Below are positions 22,501 through 33,459 of a DNA stretch of 64,000 bases, piece after piece; the stretch's first letter is position 1, and each line of letters opens with the position of its first letter. The DNA is from Saccharina japonica (lineage: Eukaryota > Sar > Phaeophyceae > Laminariales > Laminariaceae). The notes below the pieces were generated by a model, which saw only the letters and a list, made by a program, of their open reading frames with translations, searched no databases and was not told the origin of the DNA. The stretch is from the NCBI GenBank assembly GCA_008828725.1, contig MEHQ01004263.1, forward strand, positions 62,001-126,000, written 5' to 3'. The position numbers were made by a program, and so were the translations under genes.

Positions 22501-22975
22501 CCTGAACAAAAGATAAAAAAGAAGGAAAGTGTCGTGCTTCTCCCAGAGGAGATGCGACACCCAATAAAAAATAAACTCAAATGAAATGAAAGAAATGAAA
22601 TGGACCGAAAAACAGCGCCAACAGAGCAAGACTAAGAACGACAGGAAAGACAGCAGCCGGAGCACACCAAAAGCACCTTCCAGCCAGCCGAGGCAGGTTT
22701 GTGCCCGTAGTACAGGCAGGTTCTACCAGCTAGTCGGTCTGGTACTCCTACTCTGTTTAGCCGTCTCTTTCCTGCTTTCCGTCTCGCCGTGGTTTCCCTA
22801 CGAACCCCCCCACCCTCCGTCTCCATTCCCTTGGGCGCCACCCTACAACGGATACGTGGCACTTCCTACTCAGTTCCTTTTCGTTCTCGTGTCAACACAC
22901 GAGAGTCCAGGAAAGAGAACGAGGAAATAACAAAAAACAAAACATGAATACGTACGTAGCTAAGCAACCGAAGAA
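22500..22975 (-). repeat. Dispersed repeat X, copy 2
   Basis: Minus-strand copy of the unit at 11955-12500: GTGTCGTGCTTCTCCCAGAG, AGCACACCAAAAGCACCTTC, CCATTCCCTTGGGCGCCACC and CTCAGTTCCTTTTCGTTCTC all match. The 114-codon frame here is only a translation of the repeat. Confidence 0.8.
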
Positions 22976-23176
22976 AAGTCCAGGAAAATACGGAGGGGCG
23001 GAGACGCGATCAGTAATATTTACTTTTCATCCGGCAGGATATTTCCGGGAAATTTCCAGTCACTAATGATTATGGAGGTATATCGTGGTCCGCAGTTCGG
23101 AACAACATAAAATAACGTCGAAAGCGGCGCAGCCGCGTTTACTCGCCCGTTTTGGGCCCGGTTTGGGTCCGGTTTG

Positions 23177-23203
23177 GGGTTAGGGTTAGGGTTAGGGTTA
23201 GGT
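23177..23203 (+). repeat. Interstitial TTAGGG telomere-like run
   Basis: About four consecutive GGGTTA units (GGGTTAGGGTTAGGGTTAGG), followed by degenerate GTTTGGGGG and TTGGGTTGGG and preceded by GGTTTGGGTCC repeats. TTAGGG is the telomere repeat of many eukaryotes. The run is far from a chromosome end as represented here, so it is interstitial. Confidence 0.75.
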
Positions 23204-23417
23204 TTGGGGGTTGGGTTGGGTCTACGCGCGTACCTTGATCCACTAGGAAGTGCTTCCTAGCCCGCAAACGCAAACGCAAACAACGAACAGCCCGACCCCT
23301 GGAAGATCTTACCGGACGATGTGTGAAAGTGGACATCCAAAGTCGTTTTGTCGGTCGATTTTTTTACGGTAATATTCCTTGAGAACTCGACCATTTTTTT
23401 TTATCACGGTATATATG

Positions 23418-23776
23418 TTTTTTTTTTTTTTGTTTTTTTTGTCCATCCCATTTATTATCTTCGCCCTTCCTTTCTCTCTCCCTCTTGTAGTCGTAACTCA
23501 GATCCTGGGGTCACAAAGTAGGCTCCTCTCCCTCCTCCCCCACTACGGTTCTTGCCTTGCATTTTTATCGCGAGAAGACTTCAGCCTTTCCTTCCCTCGT
23601 CGACTCGCATCGAATTGTGCCTACCCACGCTACTATTAATTGGCGTCTCAGCAGTTGATTCCGTTTTTTATTTATTTTTGCAAATAAACTCAAAAGTCCG
23701 ACCCACGTGAGATTCGAACTCCAGACATCAACGTTCAGAAGCGTTCGAGGTTACCTCTAGACCATCGGGGCGACCA
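23418..23776 (-). mobile_element. tRNA-derived SINE, copy 5
   Basis: Full-length minus-strand copy with poly-A tail (T at 23418-23440, interrupted by one G) and tRNA-like head ending at 23776 (CCATCGGGGCGACC). It differs from copy 2 by few bases. It lies at the outer edge of the giant palindrome's left arm. Confidence 0.88.
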
Positions 23777-23819
23777 ACTGAAACGAGTTTAATGTGAAGA
23801 CAACAACAACAACAACAAC

Positions 23820-24290
23820 AAACATACTGAAGAAAATCAACAATCAAGCAACCAAACAAAAGCATGACAAAATAAAAGAAAGAAAGTGTCGTGCTTCTCC
23901 CAGAGGAGATGCGACATCCAATAAAAAAGAAACCAAATGAAATGAAACGAAATGAAATGGACCGAAAAACAGCGCCAACAGAGCAAGACTAAGAACGACA
24001 GGAAAAGACAGGCAGCCAGAGCACACCAAAAGTACCTTCCAGCCAGCTGAGGCAGGTTTGTGCCCTTAGTACAGGCAGGTTCTACCAGTTAGTCTGGTAC
24101 TGGTACCTACTCTGTTTGCCGTCTCTTTCCTGCTTTCGTCCGCCGTGGTTTCCGTACGAACCCCCCCACCCTCCGTCTCCATTCCCTTGGGCGCCACCCA
24201 TACAACGAATACGTGGCACTTCCTATTAACCCTTTTCGTTCTCGTGTCACACACGAGAGTCCAGGGAAAAAAAAACAAAAAAAAACAAAC
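23820..24290 (-). repeat. Repeat X, copy 3, outer end of the palindrome's left arm
   Basis: Minus-strand X. It pairs with the plus-strand X at 44400-44868, so it is both a dispersed repeat and the outermost part of the arm pairing. Confidence 0.8.
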
Positions 24291-24819
24291 AAACAAACAA
24301 ATACCTGTAACAGACGTACTAAGACCAACTTTTATGGGAAACTTATTTTTGGGCCCTCAGAACTGAGTTTTTAGCCAAAAATACGCGATTTACTCTGCGG
24401 CACGGCCAAAAACACCGATAGACTCGTCAGAATGCTCCCCGTAGTTTTCGTAGAGCTTTCTGACGTACTTTTTCATCTATCCAGGGTCGTAGTTTGACTG
24501 TTCGTCCAAGTTGCCAGTTCTGAGGACATGATGATTTTTTAGCCAAAAATCCTCAAATGAATACGTACGTAAGCAACCAAAGGAAGTCCTACTGTAGGAA
24601 AATACGGAGGGGCGGAGAGACAAAGGCAAAAGCGATCACGGCAAAATAAATAAGTAAAACAAAATAAACGAATGATGCGAGGGGCTGTAGCATCGCTGTC
24701 GTCCCCCCCTTGAGAAGCTACAACAGGCAGTACACCAAGCAAGAACAAAAATAGAAATAAATAATAAATACAAAGAAACAAACGAAGGGAAAGAAAGACC
24801 ATCAGATATAACCCGTTTT

Positions 24820-25316
24820 TTTTTTTTAATTTACAGCAAATCCTTCCTTCGGGAGAATTTTTAGAGAAGTAAAAGTAAGAAGAAAAAAAAACGCAAACAC
24901 TCTATTGTTTTTTTAAATCGCAAGAGATGTACTTCCCTCACAGTCATTTTTTTCACTGTGAACTATGGTCAGTTGTGACACCCGTCTATGACAAAAAAAA
25001 ATATATATGAAATCGGCATCGGCAGTGTCAAGATATCGATGATCCAGGAAAATCTGGATTTATGGGCGAGGTACCTCGCTCATAAATGCAAAGCCCCTTG
25101 AATCCTCGACTTTTCGAGCCGGTCATGGTTGATTTCATTTTTTTTCGTGGATCGATACCTGCCACCGAGAGACATGTTTTCTAGGTCAAATTGTGACCGT
25201 GAGCGAAATACAACTCTCAAACATTAACAAAGTACGAGAATCGATTTTCATTCTCATCGGAAAGGCAATCCTCAATTTGGAAAATCCGCTGTTTATTCCT
25301 AGTAGGGTCTTGCAGA
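24820..25316 (+). mobile_element. Remnant of TIR element E, left copy
   Basis: From about 24902 it is the reverse complement of 45452-45855. It shares a near-perfect palindrome centred on GGTACC (ATGGGCGAGGTACCTCGCTCAT near 25058-25090) and one terminal repeat ending GGAAAATCCGCTGTTTATTC. The other terminal repeat, present at 45.9 kb, is missing. It joins repeat C at AGTAGGGTCTTGC|AGAACG, and the first part of that flank is also found beside the right copy. Confidence 0.65.
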
Positions 25317-27842
25317 ACGCTACCAGGGAGTGAAGGGTCTTCTACGAGAACGACCCCCACTCCCGCTCTCTAACCTATGAGATCTCTCCTTGCGAGAGGC
25401 GAGGGAGGTTTTGTGGAGGCACCTCCTTGCCACATATAAGAAAAGTGCGCGTCAAGGCCTCGGGCAACCCTGCTCAAGACCCCGACACGGCCGACATCAT
25501 CTGAGGAGGCGACCTCCATAATGGCGTCGACGAGTCTCTGAACTCTACAAACCAAACTTAAATCATAATACCCAGAAGACGACAAATAATGTAAAACGAA
25601 CAAAAGCGCGTACGGGAGGAATTAGCAAGCCCCCCGCTCAAGCCGTTCTCCCCGTCTTCTCATCATAAGGGCACACCGCTGGCCCACAGACACCAAACCC
25701 CACCGCCCGACGAAGCTTCGCTACGGAGTTGGTGAACTCTCCACGATCACGCGCGGAGCAGCACGAGGTACAGGCGTGGACGCTGAACTTGGTGAGGAGT
25801 CACAACGGAGGACCCTCCGAAAACTACTCTCAGGTGAAACCGTTGCAAAAATAAAGATTTATACTTAAAATCACTCACGCCCGTACCGCTGATATTCCGT
25901 ACAGCGAACAATCTGAGAGACTAACCCAACACCCACATGTGCGAGTAACGAGTAGTAATGCATTCCCAGCTTCCTATGAAAATACCCTGGTTACTACGAG
26001 TATCCAAACTTTGACCACAGCTGCTACGAGTAGCCCAACTGCGACCCTGACTATTACGAATAGCGCAATTTAATGTGATCAACCCGGCTCTTACTATGAG
26101 TAATCCCATGTTTTCACGAAACGGCTGAGCCAGATTTCCGATGTATTCATCCGATATCCCAGTCTAGCTTCATGCTCCACCTCAACCGCGTACAAAGGAA
26201 TATACGCATACAATACTGCTATACTCTCAGTTGCAGGTACGTTGGCACTATATTAGTAGATTGATCATCGAAATCAGTCATCGATCGCCGAGTAATTAAC
26301 CACTCGCTTTGTTAGTGCACAACTGTAGCCGACAGCAGTAGCTACTTTCAGAAACGCTAGATAAGAGGATGGACAAATGAGGTACAAATCGCAATCATGG
26401 TCACAGAAAGCAGACAACAGCAAGCAGTAATATTCGATTACCAACCAAGTTGGACGAATGGGAAAATGTATTAACTACCGAACTCTTTTCGCCGGAAAAC
26501 TTGATAATAAGTTGCGAGCGAGGCAGTTGACCCACAACTTGGTCTGCGCCAAATTCAAGCGTATGCCCGAATGCTCGGGGAAGGTAAATGAACAGCCTAC
26601 GAACACTCATGGATCAAATCAAATCCATGATCATCATCGCCTGGCAAAGGTCTGCCTCTCAACAATGATCGCGTCAATTTGATACGCGAGGACGCAGCCC
26701 ACTATTTTCAAGTGATCGGGTAACACGAAAAATATTACGTACGCAACGAACGAACTCGAAGTACGAAAAATAAAAAATGGCTCACGAACACGATAAAGCA
26801 CGACCCCGAAAATAAAACAGCTTATCCCAGACCCCAAACACTTTAAAGTTGTACTATCCCAAATATGGTTATGCGAAGATCTCCGACCTGGTTTCCGACA
26901 TCAAATGAAGTGTTCCGAAACGATAATAATCGTAAAACTGCCGACATAAAATGTCGACGGAATGAGCTGTATGTAGCTATACAGGCACACAAACCTGGTA
27001 TTATAACGGAAATCAACGGAACGGCGTAGCGACAATCGTAGAACTGTCGACAGACAATATCGACGGATCTGCAGATCTATTTAGGTAGCTCAGATGGACA
27101 AGAGGAAAATATCGCGTCGTATGACGACTGCCGAACCTCTATCCAGCAACCTTAAGAAAGCAGCAGACTGTAGCAGCTCTTGGAGTACCAGACATGGGTT
27201 CCCATGTAGGAGCACCAGACATAGGTACCCAAGTAGCTTTGCAGACTGCGACAGCAGTACCAGCGTTAAGAAACCAGTGCGTGGCTCAGAGGAAAGAAAA
27301 AAAACTCAGCATCACAAAGGCACGGCTTCATCAACAGTAGTAGGGAATAAAACAAGTGCGAAGCTAAACAAAAAACAAGAAAAAGCTTTGAAACGCACGT
27401 TTCCTCCTGCATCGCTATTCAATATTTTTACAGGAACGGTCGACAATGACGACCATGGCCCATTAAGATTAATAGAGCCACCTGACTGCTTTCACACATA
27501 CCAGGTAATATTTTAGTGGGTATACACGATATAACCCACTGCTGCCCCGAGCACGTTGTAGACAATGCAAAATAACATAACATAATAAATGATAAGTGTT
27601 CAAGTCGTTTAAGTCTCCCCAGGAAAAAAACAGCAGCAGACGTTTGAGAAAAATTACAATCGACAAGACTGCTGTGAACTTCCATTAATTCGTCGTAAGA
27701 AAAATCGAACGTGGTCACCCAACTTTGAACGAATCTGTACGTATAATTCGACAGATTCCTCGCGGCGCTATCAATGATGTCAGCGCCGTACGATACATTT
27801 TCTTCCAGAAGCCCTTGTACCCCCACCCCCCTGGGCCCTCAC
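25317..27842. other. Arm DNA between element E and the 5' LTR
   Basis: Starts with an inverted partial copy of repeat C (25317-25520), then 2.3 kb with no recognised family. It is mirrored at 41467-43990. One frame pair is noted separately (27094-27516). Confidence 0.5.
27094..27516 (+). CDS. Hypothetical basic, Ser/Lys-rich open frame (left arm)
   Basis: A 140-codon frame that is identical in translation in the mirrored arm (41793-42215). The N-terminal part is Lys/Ser-rich and the C-terminal part is more globular-looking (ALKRTFPPASLFNIFTG). Near its end lies a donor-like CAG|GTAATA at about 27503. The opposite strand is also open for 132 codons. Identity between arms may reflect recent duplication, not selection. 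No family recognised. Confidence 0.25.
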   Translation: MDKRKISRRMTTAEPLSSNLKKAADCSSSWSTRHGFPCRSTRHRYPSSFADCDSSTSVKKPVRGSEERKKTQHHKGTASSTVVGNKTSAKLNKKQEKALKRTFPPASLFNIFTGTVDNDDHGPLRLIEPPDCFHTYQVIF

Positions 27843-28399
27843 TATTAAGGATAGCTACCATGCTACCCAGCAGTAGCCAGTAGTCTATACCGAGTCGCTG
27901 ATCGGTAACATAGCCGCCTGTAGCGAGTAGGCCACAACAGCAGTACAAAGTGCTACGGCAGTACAAGCAGCGGTATGTCCAATGCCGGTTCACAGTAGTA
28001 TGCGGTGGAACCCTGTTTGATAAGGTATCTCGGATATATGCGGGAGAACCCCGAAATACCGTTTAGGGTCCAGCCGAGGTTTTTTGTTCGAATTTTAGTT
28101 TTCACCGCATGCGAGGGGTCTTGAGACTTGGGAGCTACGTGATCGATCGACCGTGCACACGCACTCTCCTTCACTCCTCTTCTTCTCTCCTCCTCCTCTT
28201 CATCCTGTCCTCTTGGACAAGAGCAATAATGAACACACTGGCCTGAGCGCCATTCTTCTTCTATATGAGTTTCTGAGAGCTGAAGCTCGAGCAACAACCA
28301 GTTGGTTTGACACCGGCTGAAGTGCTTACCTCTGCGGCGGGCTGCCTGGTCTAACTCAGGAGCCGCGCACACACGCCCACGACGGGTAATGCCCTAACA
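27843..28399 (+). repeat. 5' LTR, left-arm element
   Basis: Matches the 3' LTR at 31601-32158 over its length. It begins TATTAAGGATAGC and ends GCCCTAACA. Diagnostic bases shared with the other left-arm LTR but not the right-arm LTRs include CCCCGAAATACC, GTTTAGGGTCC and CTCCTCCTCCTC. Confidence 0.9.
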
Positions 28400-28413
28400 G
28401 GTTATGAGCCTCG
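28400..28413 (+). promoter_or_regulatory. Primer-binding site, half-tRNA-iMet (copia) type
   Basis: GGTTATGAGCCTCG directly follows the LTR. It is complementary to a Met-tRNA anticodon arm (CTCATAACC). Drosophila copia uses the same kind of site, priming from a 5' half of initiator Met tRNA cleaved in the anticodon region. The usual TGG... site for a 3' tRNA end is absent. Confidence 0.72.
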
Positions 28414-29069
28414 ATTTACGTAAGCACAGCAGAGCCGCGAGCCATCAGCATCATCGAGAGACGACAACGACTGAGGCCGGGCTGCTGCAACACTTGAGAT
28501 TCTTCACGCAGAGCTGCTACGATCATCAAGACGATCTGGAGCTGCTGTATACGAAGACAAAGGACAACAACAGGAGAAACATCGACTACAGGGCTGCCAG
28601 GATTATCGCTATCCGGAGCTGCTTGTTGATACAAAGGACGGCACACGGCTACCAAGATCATTGGCATCTGGAGCTGCTGCTGTGAACTACGAGTACGAGT
28701 ACGAGTACTACTGTGCTGCGCTTCTGGGCTGACCCTGGAAAATAAGTAAGTCGTACGTACACCTGGTACTGCTGCTAAACAGCGGCGCGATTATTTTGAT
28801 TCGAGTAGGTTTCGTACGAAGCGGGGCAACTACGAGTACAGCAGTACATTCCGTCGAGAGAGCGGGGTCCCCGCTGCAATACGTCGGAATCCGCTACTTT
28901 CGTGTGTACGTGACGGGGTTGGCGCGAGACCACTTCTATCACTGCTGCACTGCTGCTGCTGGTAGAGTAAGAGCGCCCGCGCGTGAACAAAAAGCACGGG
29001 GTCTTTCAAACCGAGTACGGATACTTCGTCGTTGCTGCTACGTACGAGCGAAACAACTCTGCTGAAAAC

Positions 29070-30116
29070 ATGGGCGATTTTACGCATGGAAGCCTTTCAA
29101 GCGCGTTGAGGGGTATCAAGTCTTTCAGCGGTACGAACCCCGAACAGTTTGAAGACTGGTACAAAAAGACATGCTTCACGCTGAGTATCGCCCGTCCAGA
29201 CGTTTTTCGCATACTGGAGGGGCAAGCCAGACCCAGCATCACGACGACGGGGGCGACAGCTTCCTCGCAAGAGTCTCTCGAGCAACGCCAAGCCGCGTAT
29301 GACAGAGCCAACCAGGATCTGTTTGCCATCCTCTACTTGATCACCGAGAAACCGGCGGCAATGCTAGTGACGAAGCACGCAGAGGGCGCACGGGGATCTC
29401 GCGGCAACGGATTAATCGCTGTCAAGGAGTTGGAGTCGAAGTACCTGAAGATCATCAACGAGACGATACGTGCCACACAAAAGGCAATCGCGACTACAAG
29501 CTTAACGCCGGGACATGACCCAGACGACTACATCAACGAGCTCACGCGACTGCGCAACCTACTGACCGAGATGGAGGAACCTATCACGGACAGGCACTTC
29601 ACCGACATCGTTCTGCAAGGCCTAACGGAGGAGTACCGGGACGTCAAGCTGATGACCTGGAAGGATCCAGACTTCGATCTCCCGAAGACTCAGTGCGTAC
29701 TACGTCACCTCTACCTTGACGGGCTGTCGAGGGACAAAAGGGGAAGGATTGCTGGGCGTGGCATGGCCATGACAGCAGCACAAGCATCTTCGGATCCCAG
29801 TTCCATCATATGCCACAGCTGCGGCAAGGTGGGTCACTACAGGAGCGGCTGTGCCGTGCCTGCCAAGGGCCACGGGAAAACCAGCAAGCCCGCCGGCCAG
29901 AAGAAGAACTCTGGATCATGGGGTAGTGCTGCGCAGAAGTGGTGCTCTACGCACAGGACGACCACGCACAATGACGCCGAGTGCTACGCGCAAGGGGCTC
30001 CGCGCCCTCAGGCGAGTAGTGCGCACACGGCTGCTGCGATGGGAGCCCAACCTTGCCCCGATGACACGGAACATAAGCCGGTCGTTAATTTTGACGACAA
30101 GGGCTTCGCATTTTAA
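29070..30116 (+). CDS. Copia-type GAG nucleocapsid protein, left arm
   Basis: 348 codons from ATG 29070 (MGDFTHGS). The N-terminal half is the Retrotran_gag/UBN2-like capsid domain: FSGTNPEQFEDWYKKT near residue 25, a helix-rich middle, and HDPDDYINELTRLRNLL followed by DIVLQGL. A CCHC zinc knuckle, CHSCGKVGHYRSGC, starts at residue 248 (nt 29811). A second Cys/His motif, WCSTHRTTTHNDAEC, follows near 29940. No protease follows before the stop at 30114-30116. The role is RNA packaging into virus-like particles, with pol supplied in trans (inference). An upstream in-frame start at 28983 exists, but MGDF has better context. Relative to the right-arm copy, a TTT/TTTT difference near 29091 shifts the N-terminal frame. 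Confidence 0.92.
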   Translation: MGDFTHGSLSSALRGIKSFSGTNPEQFEDWYKKTCFTLSIARPDVFRILEGQARPSITTTGATASSQESLEQRQAAYDRANQDLFAILYLITEKPAAMLVTKHAEGARGSRGNGLIAVKELESKYLKIINETIRATQKAIATTSLTPGHDPDDYINELTRLRNLLTEMEEPITDRHFTDIVLQGLTEEYRDVKLMTWKDPDFDLPKTQCVLRHLYLDGLSRDKRGRIAGRGMAMTAAQASSDPSSIICHSCGKVGHYRSGCAVPAKGHGKTSKPAGQKKNSGSWGSAAQKWCSTHRTTTHNDAECYAQGAPRPQASSAHTAAAMGAQPCPDDTEHKPVVNFDDKGFAF

Positions 30117-30423
30117 CTAGTGAAAATGCAACAGGGACCGCCAGCCACAACAGGGGTCGCCTTTAGTATCAACGCGGGGTCGCCGGGAGGACGTTTCACG
30201 GGATCGCTGCAAACAAAGCGCTTGGGGTTGCCGAAAATACAACTTTCGGAATCGCTACAGCACTGTTCGACGGGACTGCCGGAGCCTCCGGAGTCGCCGC
30301 ACTAACAACAGAATCGTGGGGTCGCCGGAGTGTCTTTTCGGGATCGGGCCACAGTATCATCTATCTATTGAGATTGCCGGGGGAGAATGTCTTCTGGAAT
30401 TGCCGAATCATCATCGATCATTT

Positions 30424-30645
30424 GGGGCTGCTGGAATATCGCTTCTGGGGCCGCTGGACATCATCTGAATCGCTTTGGGGCTGCTGGAATATCGCTTCTG
30501 GGGCCGCTGGACATCATCATCTGGATCGCTTTAGGGCTGCTGGAACATCGCTTCTGGGGTCGCTGGACATCATAATCTGGATCGCTTTAGGGCCGCTGTA
30601 ACATCGCTTCTGGGGTCGCTGGACATCATCATCTGGATTGCTAGG
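30424..30645 (+). repeat. Tandem repeat, 53-56-bp unit, within the gag-only element
   Basis: Four units built on GGGCTGCTGGAATATCGCTT, CTGGGGCCGCTGGACATCAT and CTGGATCGCTTT, with starts near 30424, 30477, 30533 and 30589. A looser CGGGATCGC/CGGAGTCGCCG motif runs from 30180. Mirrored at 38677-38898. No coding meaning. Confidence 0.85.
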
Positions 30646-31600
30646 AGGGACACCTGCCTCGCGGGGTCGCATCCACATAACTGCAAGATTTATTTGCCAC
30701 ATAGTACGTAGCACCACACGTCTTCTTTGTATGGGAGGGTGGCAGAAACGTGGCTCGGCTGCTAGTCTATTTGTGCAAGATGTTTCTGTAGTAACACCAC
30801 ACGTCTTCTTTGTAGGGGGGGGGGCAGAAGCGTGGTAGGCTGCAACGTAGTTATTTCAACGTTCTTGGTCAACAAACTGATCAGTGAAATATTATTTATT
30901 CTTGAGATGCAGTCGTGAGTTTTTTGCAGTAATAAGTCTTGTCTCTCTCCAACACAAACCTGGCTTCAACTGTCTATTCACCCTTTGGGCAGTATAACAC
31001 CGTGGCAGTTTGGAATGTGTTTCAGGAGCAAAGTATGATAGTTAACACTGCTATTCGACTGGTATCCTTTTAGAAGTAAAACCTACCGCCAGTAACGGCG
31101 TCGTAATAGTTAGCGTACGAAGTAATATCGTGCCGAGTATGTCTGTCTGGTACATGTATAGTGAGATCCGCGCGGGTTCCAAGGTCTGCGTGTGATATTT
31201 TTTTGCGGTTTGCATGCTCGTCCATGCTTCAAACCTGTCACAGCAGTAGTATGCCTTTTATGTTGCCAGGTTATGCGTGTTGCTGCAATAGCTTTACAAG
31301 GGTTGGTCACCCATCAGATGCGAAGCAGGAACGGTTGATGTTGTTGCGACGCCGCAAAGGAGTAATGCACTTTTGTTGCGACATGGCACCGGATGCACAC
31401 GTAAAATATGCAGACAAGTAGTACAGAGAAGTACGCCGACCAAGTAACGAGAGTTGAAACTTTCGGGAACATATAACGGAGTAGGTTATCACACTTGCAA
31501 TAAGAATCGAGCAAGAGTGCATTATAACCTAGATATTGGGTAATCCAATTCGATAGTTGAATGTAGCAAGTTTGACTATGTCACCTCCATCGAGGGGTCG
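30646..31600. other. 3' internal region of the gag-only element
   Basis: Where pol would sit in an autonomous element there is only non-coding DNA. A 60-bp imperfect duplication around CACACGTCTTCTTTGTA (30716, 30792) is present. A short purine stretch, CGAGGGG, just before the 3' LTR at 31591-31597 may serve as polypurine tract. Confidence 0.6.
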
Positions 31601-32158
31601 TATTAAGGATAGCTACCATGCTACCCAGCAGTAGCCAATAGTCTATACCGAGTCGCTGATCGGTAACATAGCCGCCTGTAGCGAGTAGGCCACAACAGCA
31701 GTACAGAGTGCTACGGCAGTACAAGCAGCGGTATGCCCAATGCCGGTTCACAGTAGTATGCGGTGGAACCCTGTTGGATAAGTTATCTCGAATATATGCG
31801 GGAGAACCCCGAAATACCGTTTAGGGTCCAGCCGAGGTTCTTTGTTCGAGTTTTAGTTTTTCGCCGCATGCGAGGGGTCTTGAGACTTGAGAGCTACGTG
31901 ATCGATCGACCATGCACACGCACTCTCCTTCACTCCTCTTCTTCTCTCCTCCTCCTCTTCATTCTGTCCTCTTGGACAAGAGCAATAATGAACACACTGG
32001 CCTGAGCGCCATTCTTCTTTCTATATGAGTTTCTGAGAGCTGAAGCTCGAGTAACAACCAGTTGGTTTGACACCGGCTGAAGTGCTTACCTCTGCGGCGG
32101 GCTGCCTGGTCTAACTCAGGAGCCGCGCACACACGCCCACGACGCGTAATGCCGTAAC
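31601..32158 (+). repeat. 3' LTR, left-arm element
   Basis: Same as the 5' LTR apart from scattered changes. It ends GCCGTAAC and then CAAAG, so the last base of CCGTAACA is altered or lost. Confidence 0.9.
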
Positions 32159-33146
32159 CAAAGTGTTGCTTGACAATAGCATCACAAGAACCTTTGGTAG
32201 TGTGCTAAATTGGCACAGGGAAAGGAAATCCTTTCAAAATCTCTCAGGAAAAATAAAAAGCAACGTATCGCTATCTTTAGCCCTCTCAAGAAGACACTGA
32301 CGCAACAGAATGCTCTGTGGTACGACTGACTGGAGATGAGATATCGGTACATGCTTTACTGAGAAAAACAAAAGCTGTACGTACACCGCCATAACATGAA
32401 CTGGTAGTCGATGCAGACACAGGAAAAAGGCGCCAGAGAAGAAAGAAGAAAAAAACAAAAAAAATGCCGCGCTTAGAGAACCGTTCATTGTAACAATCAA
32501 TGACGCTCAGTCATCAAAGGGAGCAGAATTCCCTTACGAAACAGGAAATCTACGTGTTGAACGATCCGCCAATCGCACAAACCCACGTGTACTATAACAG
32601 GTGATCGACGAAGTATAATGGGATAGTTACATGCAAAGGACAAGATTATTCAACAACGTCCGAGCCCATTGGGTTAAACAGTATCAATAGTGGCAAAATC
32701 CGACAGAACCCCAGTTTTGCGTAGATGATAGATCCACCATCACAAAGAATGATGCGCGTAAATTTTGGCACATGCCAGATAGGACGGCTCATATCGATAC
32801 TGTAACAGACTCGAAAATCATGACGATCTGCGACGTGCAAAACGCCAACCACCAAATACCGGTAGAACAATCCGAAGAAGACAAAATCACTTTCGTGGCG
32901 CGGAATGGCGAATGGGTTGCCCTTGTGGCATTACCAGTACACCTACCTGTTCTCTCGCGAGAATGATGTCATTGTTAGCGTCTGCACACCTTGGTCTTAA
33001 GATTTTGGTCTCCTCGTCTATATTGACGATTGCATTTGTTGCTTATCCACTTGGAAAAACACTGACGAAAGCATGTTCAAAACTCTGCATGTAGCAGGTC
33101 TCACCCTCAAACGGACTGAAGTGCAGTCTGGACCTAAGCAAGTAAA
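32159..33146 (+). pseudogene. Ty3/gypsy reverse-transcriptase fragment, left arm
   Basis: Frames on the plus strand give the RT palm: SKIMTICDVQNANHQIPV (32811-32864), matching the conserved aspartate-containing LDL..GYHQI block; then, after a frame change, GCPCGITSTPTCS (near 32913), in place of the usual MPFGL.NAP; then YIDDCICC around the catalytic Asp pair (near 33024); and VAGLTLKRTE (33090-33120). Upstream (32160-32770) is interrupted by stops. It abuts the 3' LTR and stops at the palindrome's inner border. Inactive. Confidence 0.85.
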
Positions 33147-33459
33147 CAGTAGCTGTTACACCAAACATACACCGATACTGACCGACACACCCTGCTGGAT
33201 ACACCGGATACACCACCGGTATACACAAGGTATATTCGTACACGAAAAAAAAAAAAAAAAGTGGTAAATTTTTTTTTTCTTTTCTTAAACGGCCCTAGGG
33301 TCCAAAAGCGGAGGGGGTTCAGTCGTTAATGATTTCCAAATCCTGGATAATTACGCACAGAGCTTGGTCCAGTATGTTGGGTTGCTACTTGTTATTTTCC
33401 TCTAAGTAATGTTTGTTTTTTGTAGTTATGTTGTGCTCTACAATTGCCGAGATTCAGTC
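33147..33459. other. Palindrome spacer, first part
   Basis: Unpaired DNA after the left arm's inner border: a short ACACCGGTATACAC-like stretch, A/T runs at 33244-33285, no gene. Confidence 0.5.

Larger units (their letters stand above)
27843..32158 (+). mobile_element. Gag-only (TR-GAG type) Copia-like LTR retrotransposon, left arm
   Basis: The element has two LTRs of about 557 bp (27843-28399, 31601-32158), each starting TATTAAGG and ending near CCGTAACA, an imperfect short inverted pair. Directly after the 5' LTR is a primer-binding site of the copia type. One gag gene follows. The remaining 1.5 kb before the 3' LTR holds a 53-56-bp tandem repeat and non-coding DNA, with no protease, integrase or RT. 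Terminal-repeat elements with only GAG are known as non-autonomous TR-GAGs. No target duplication is visible (CTCAC on the left, CAAAG on the right). A mirrored copy with the same flanks sits in the other arm. Confidence 0.88.
23820..33146. repeat. Left arm of the giant palindrome
   Basis: Reverse-complementary to 36181-44868. The inner border is exact: both arms share CCTAAGCAAGTAAA and then diverge (33146 and 36181). Long stretches have identical translations on both sides. Two left-arm tracts have no partner in place: 24300-24556, and 24820-25316 (a TIR-element remnant). Contents from outside in: repeat X, repeat C, unassigned DNA, the gag-only LTR element, and a gypsy RT fragment. The two arms are similar but not identical, so they have existed separately for some time, or they are not a simple assembly mirror. 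Confidence 0.93.

Noticed and set aside
30117..31600. Hidden pol gene downstream of gag
   Set aside because: I looked for integrase HHCC/DDE and RT YVDD-type motifs in the plus frames and found none; the space is tandem repeats and non-coding DNA.
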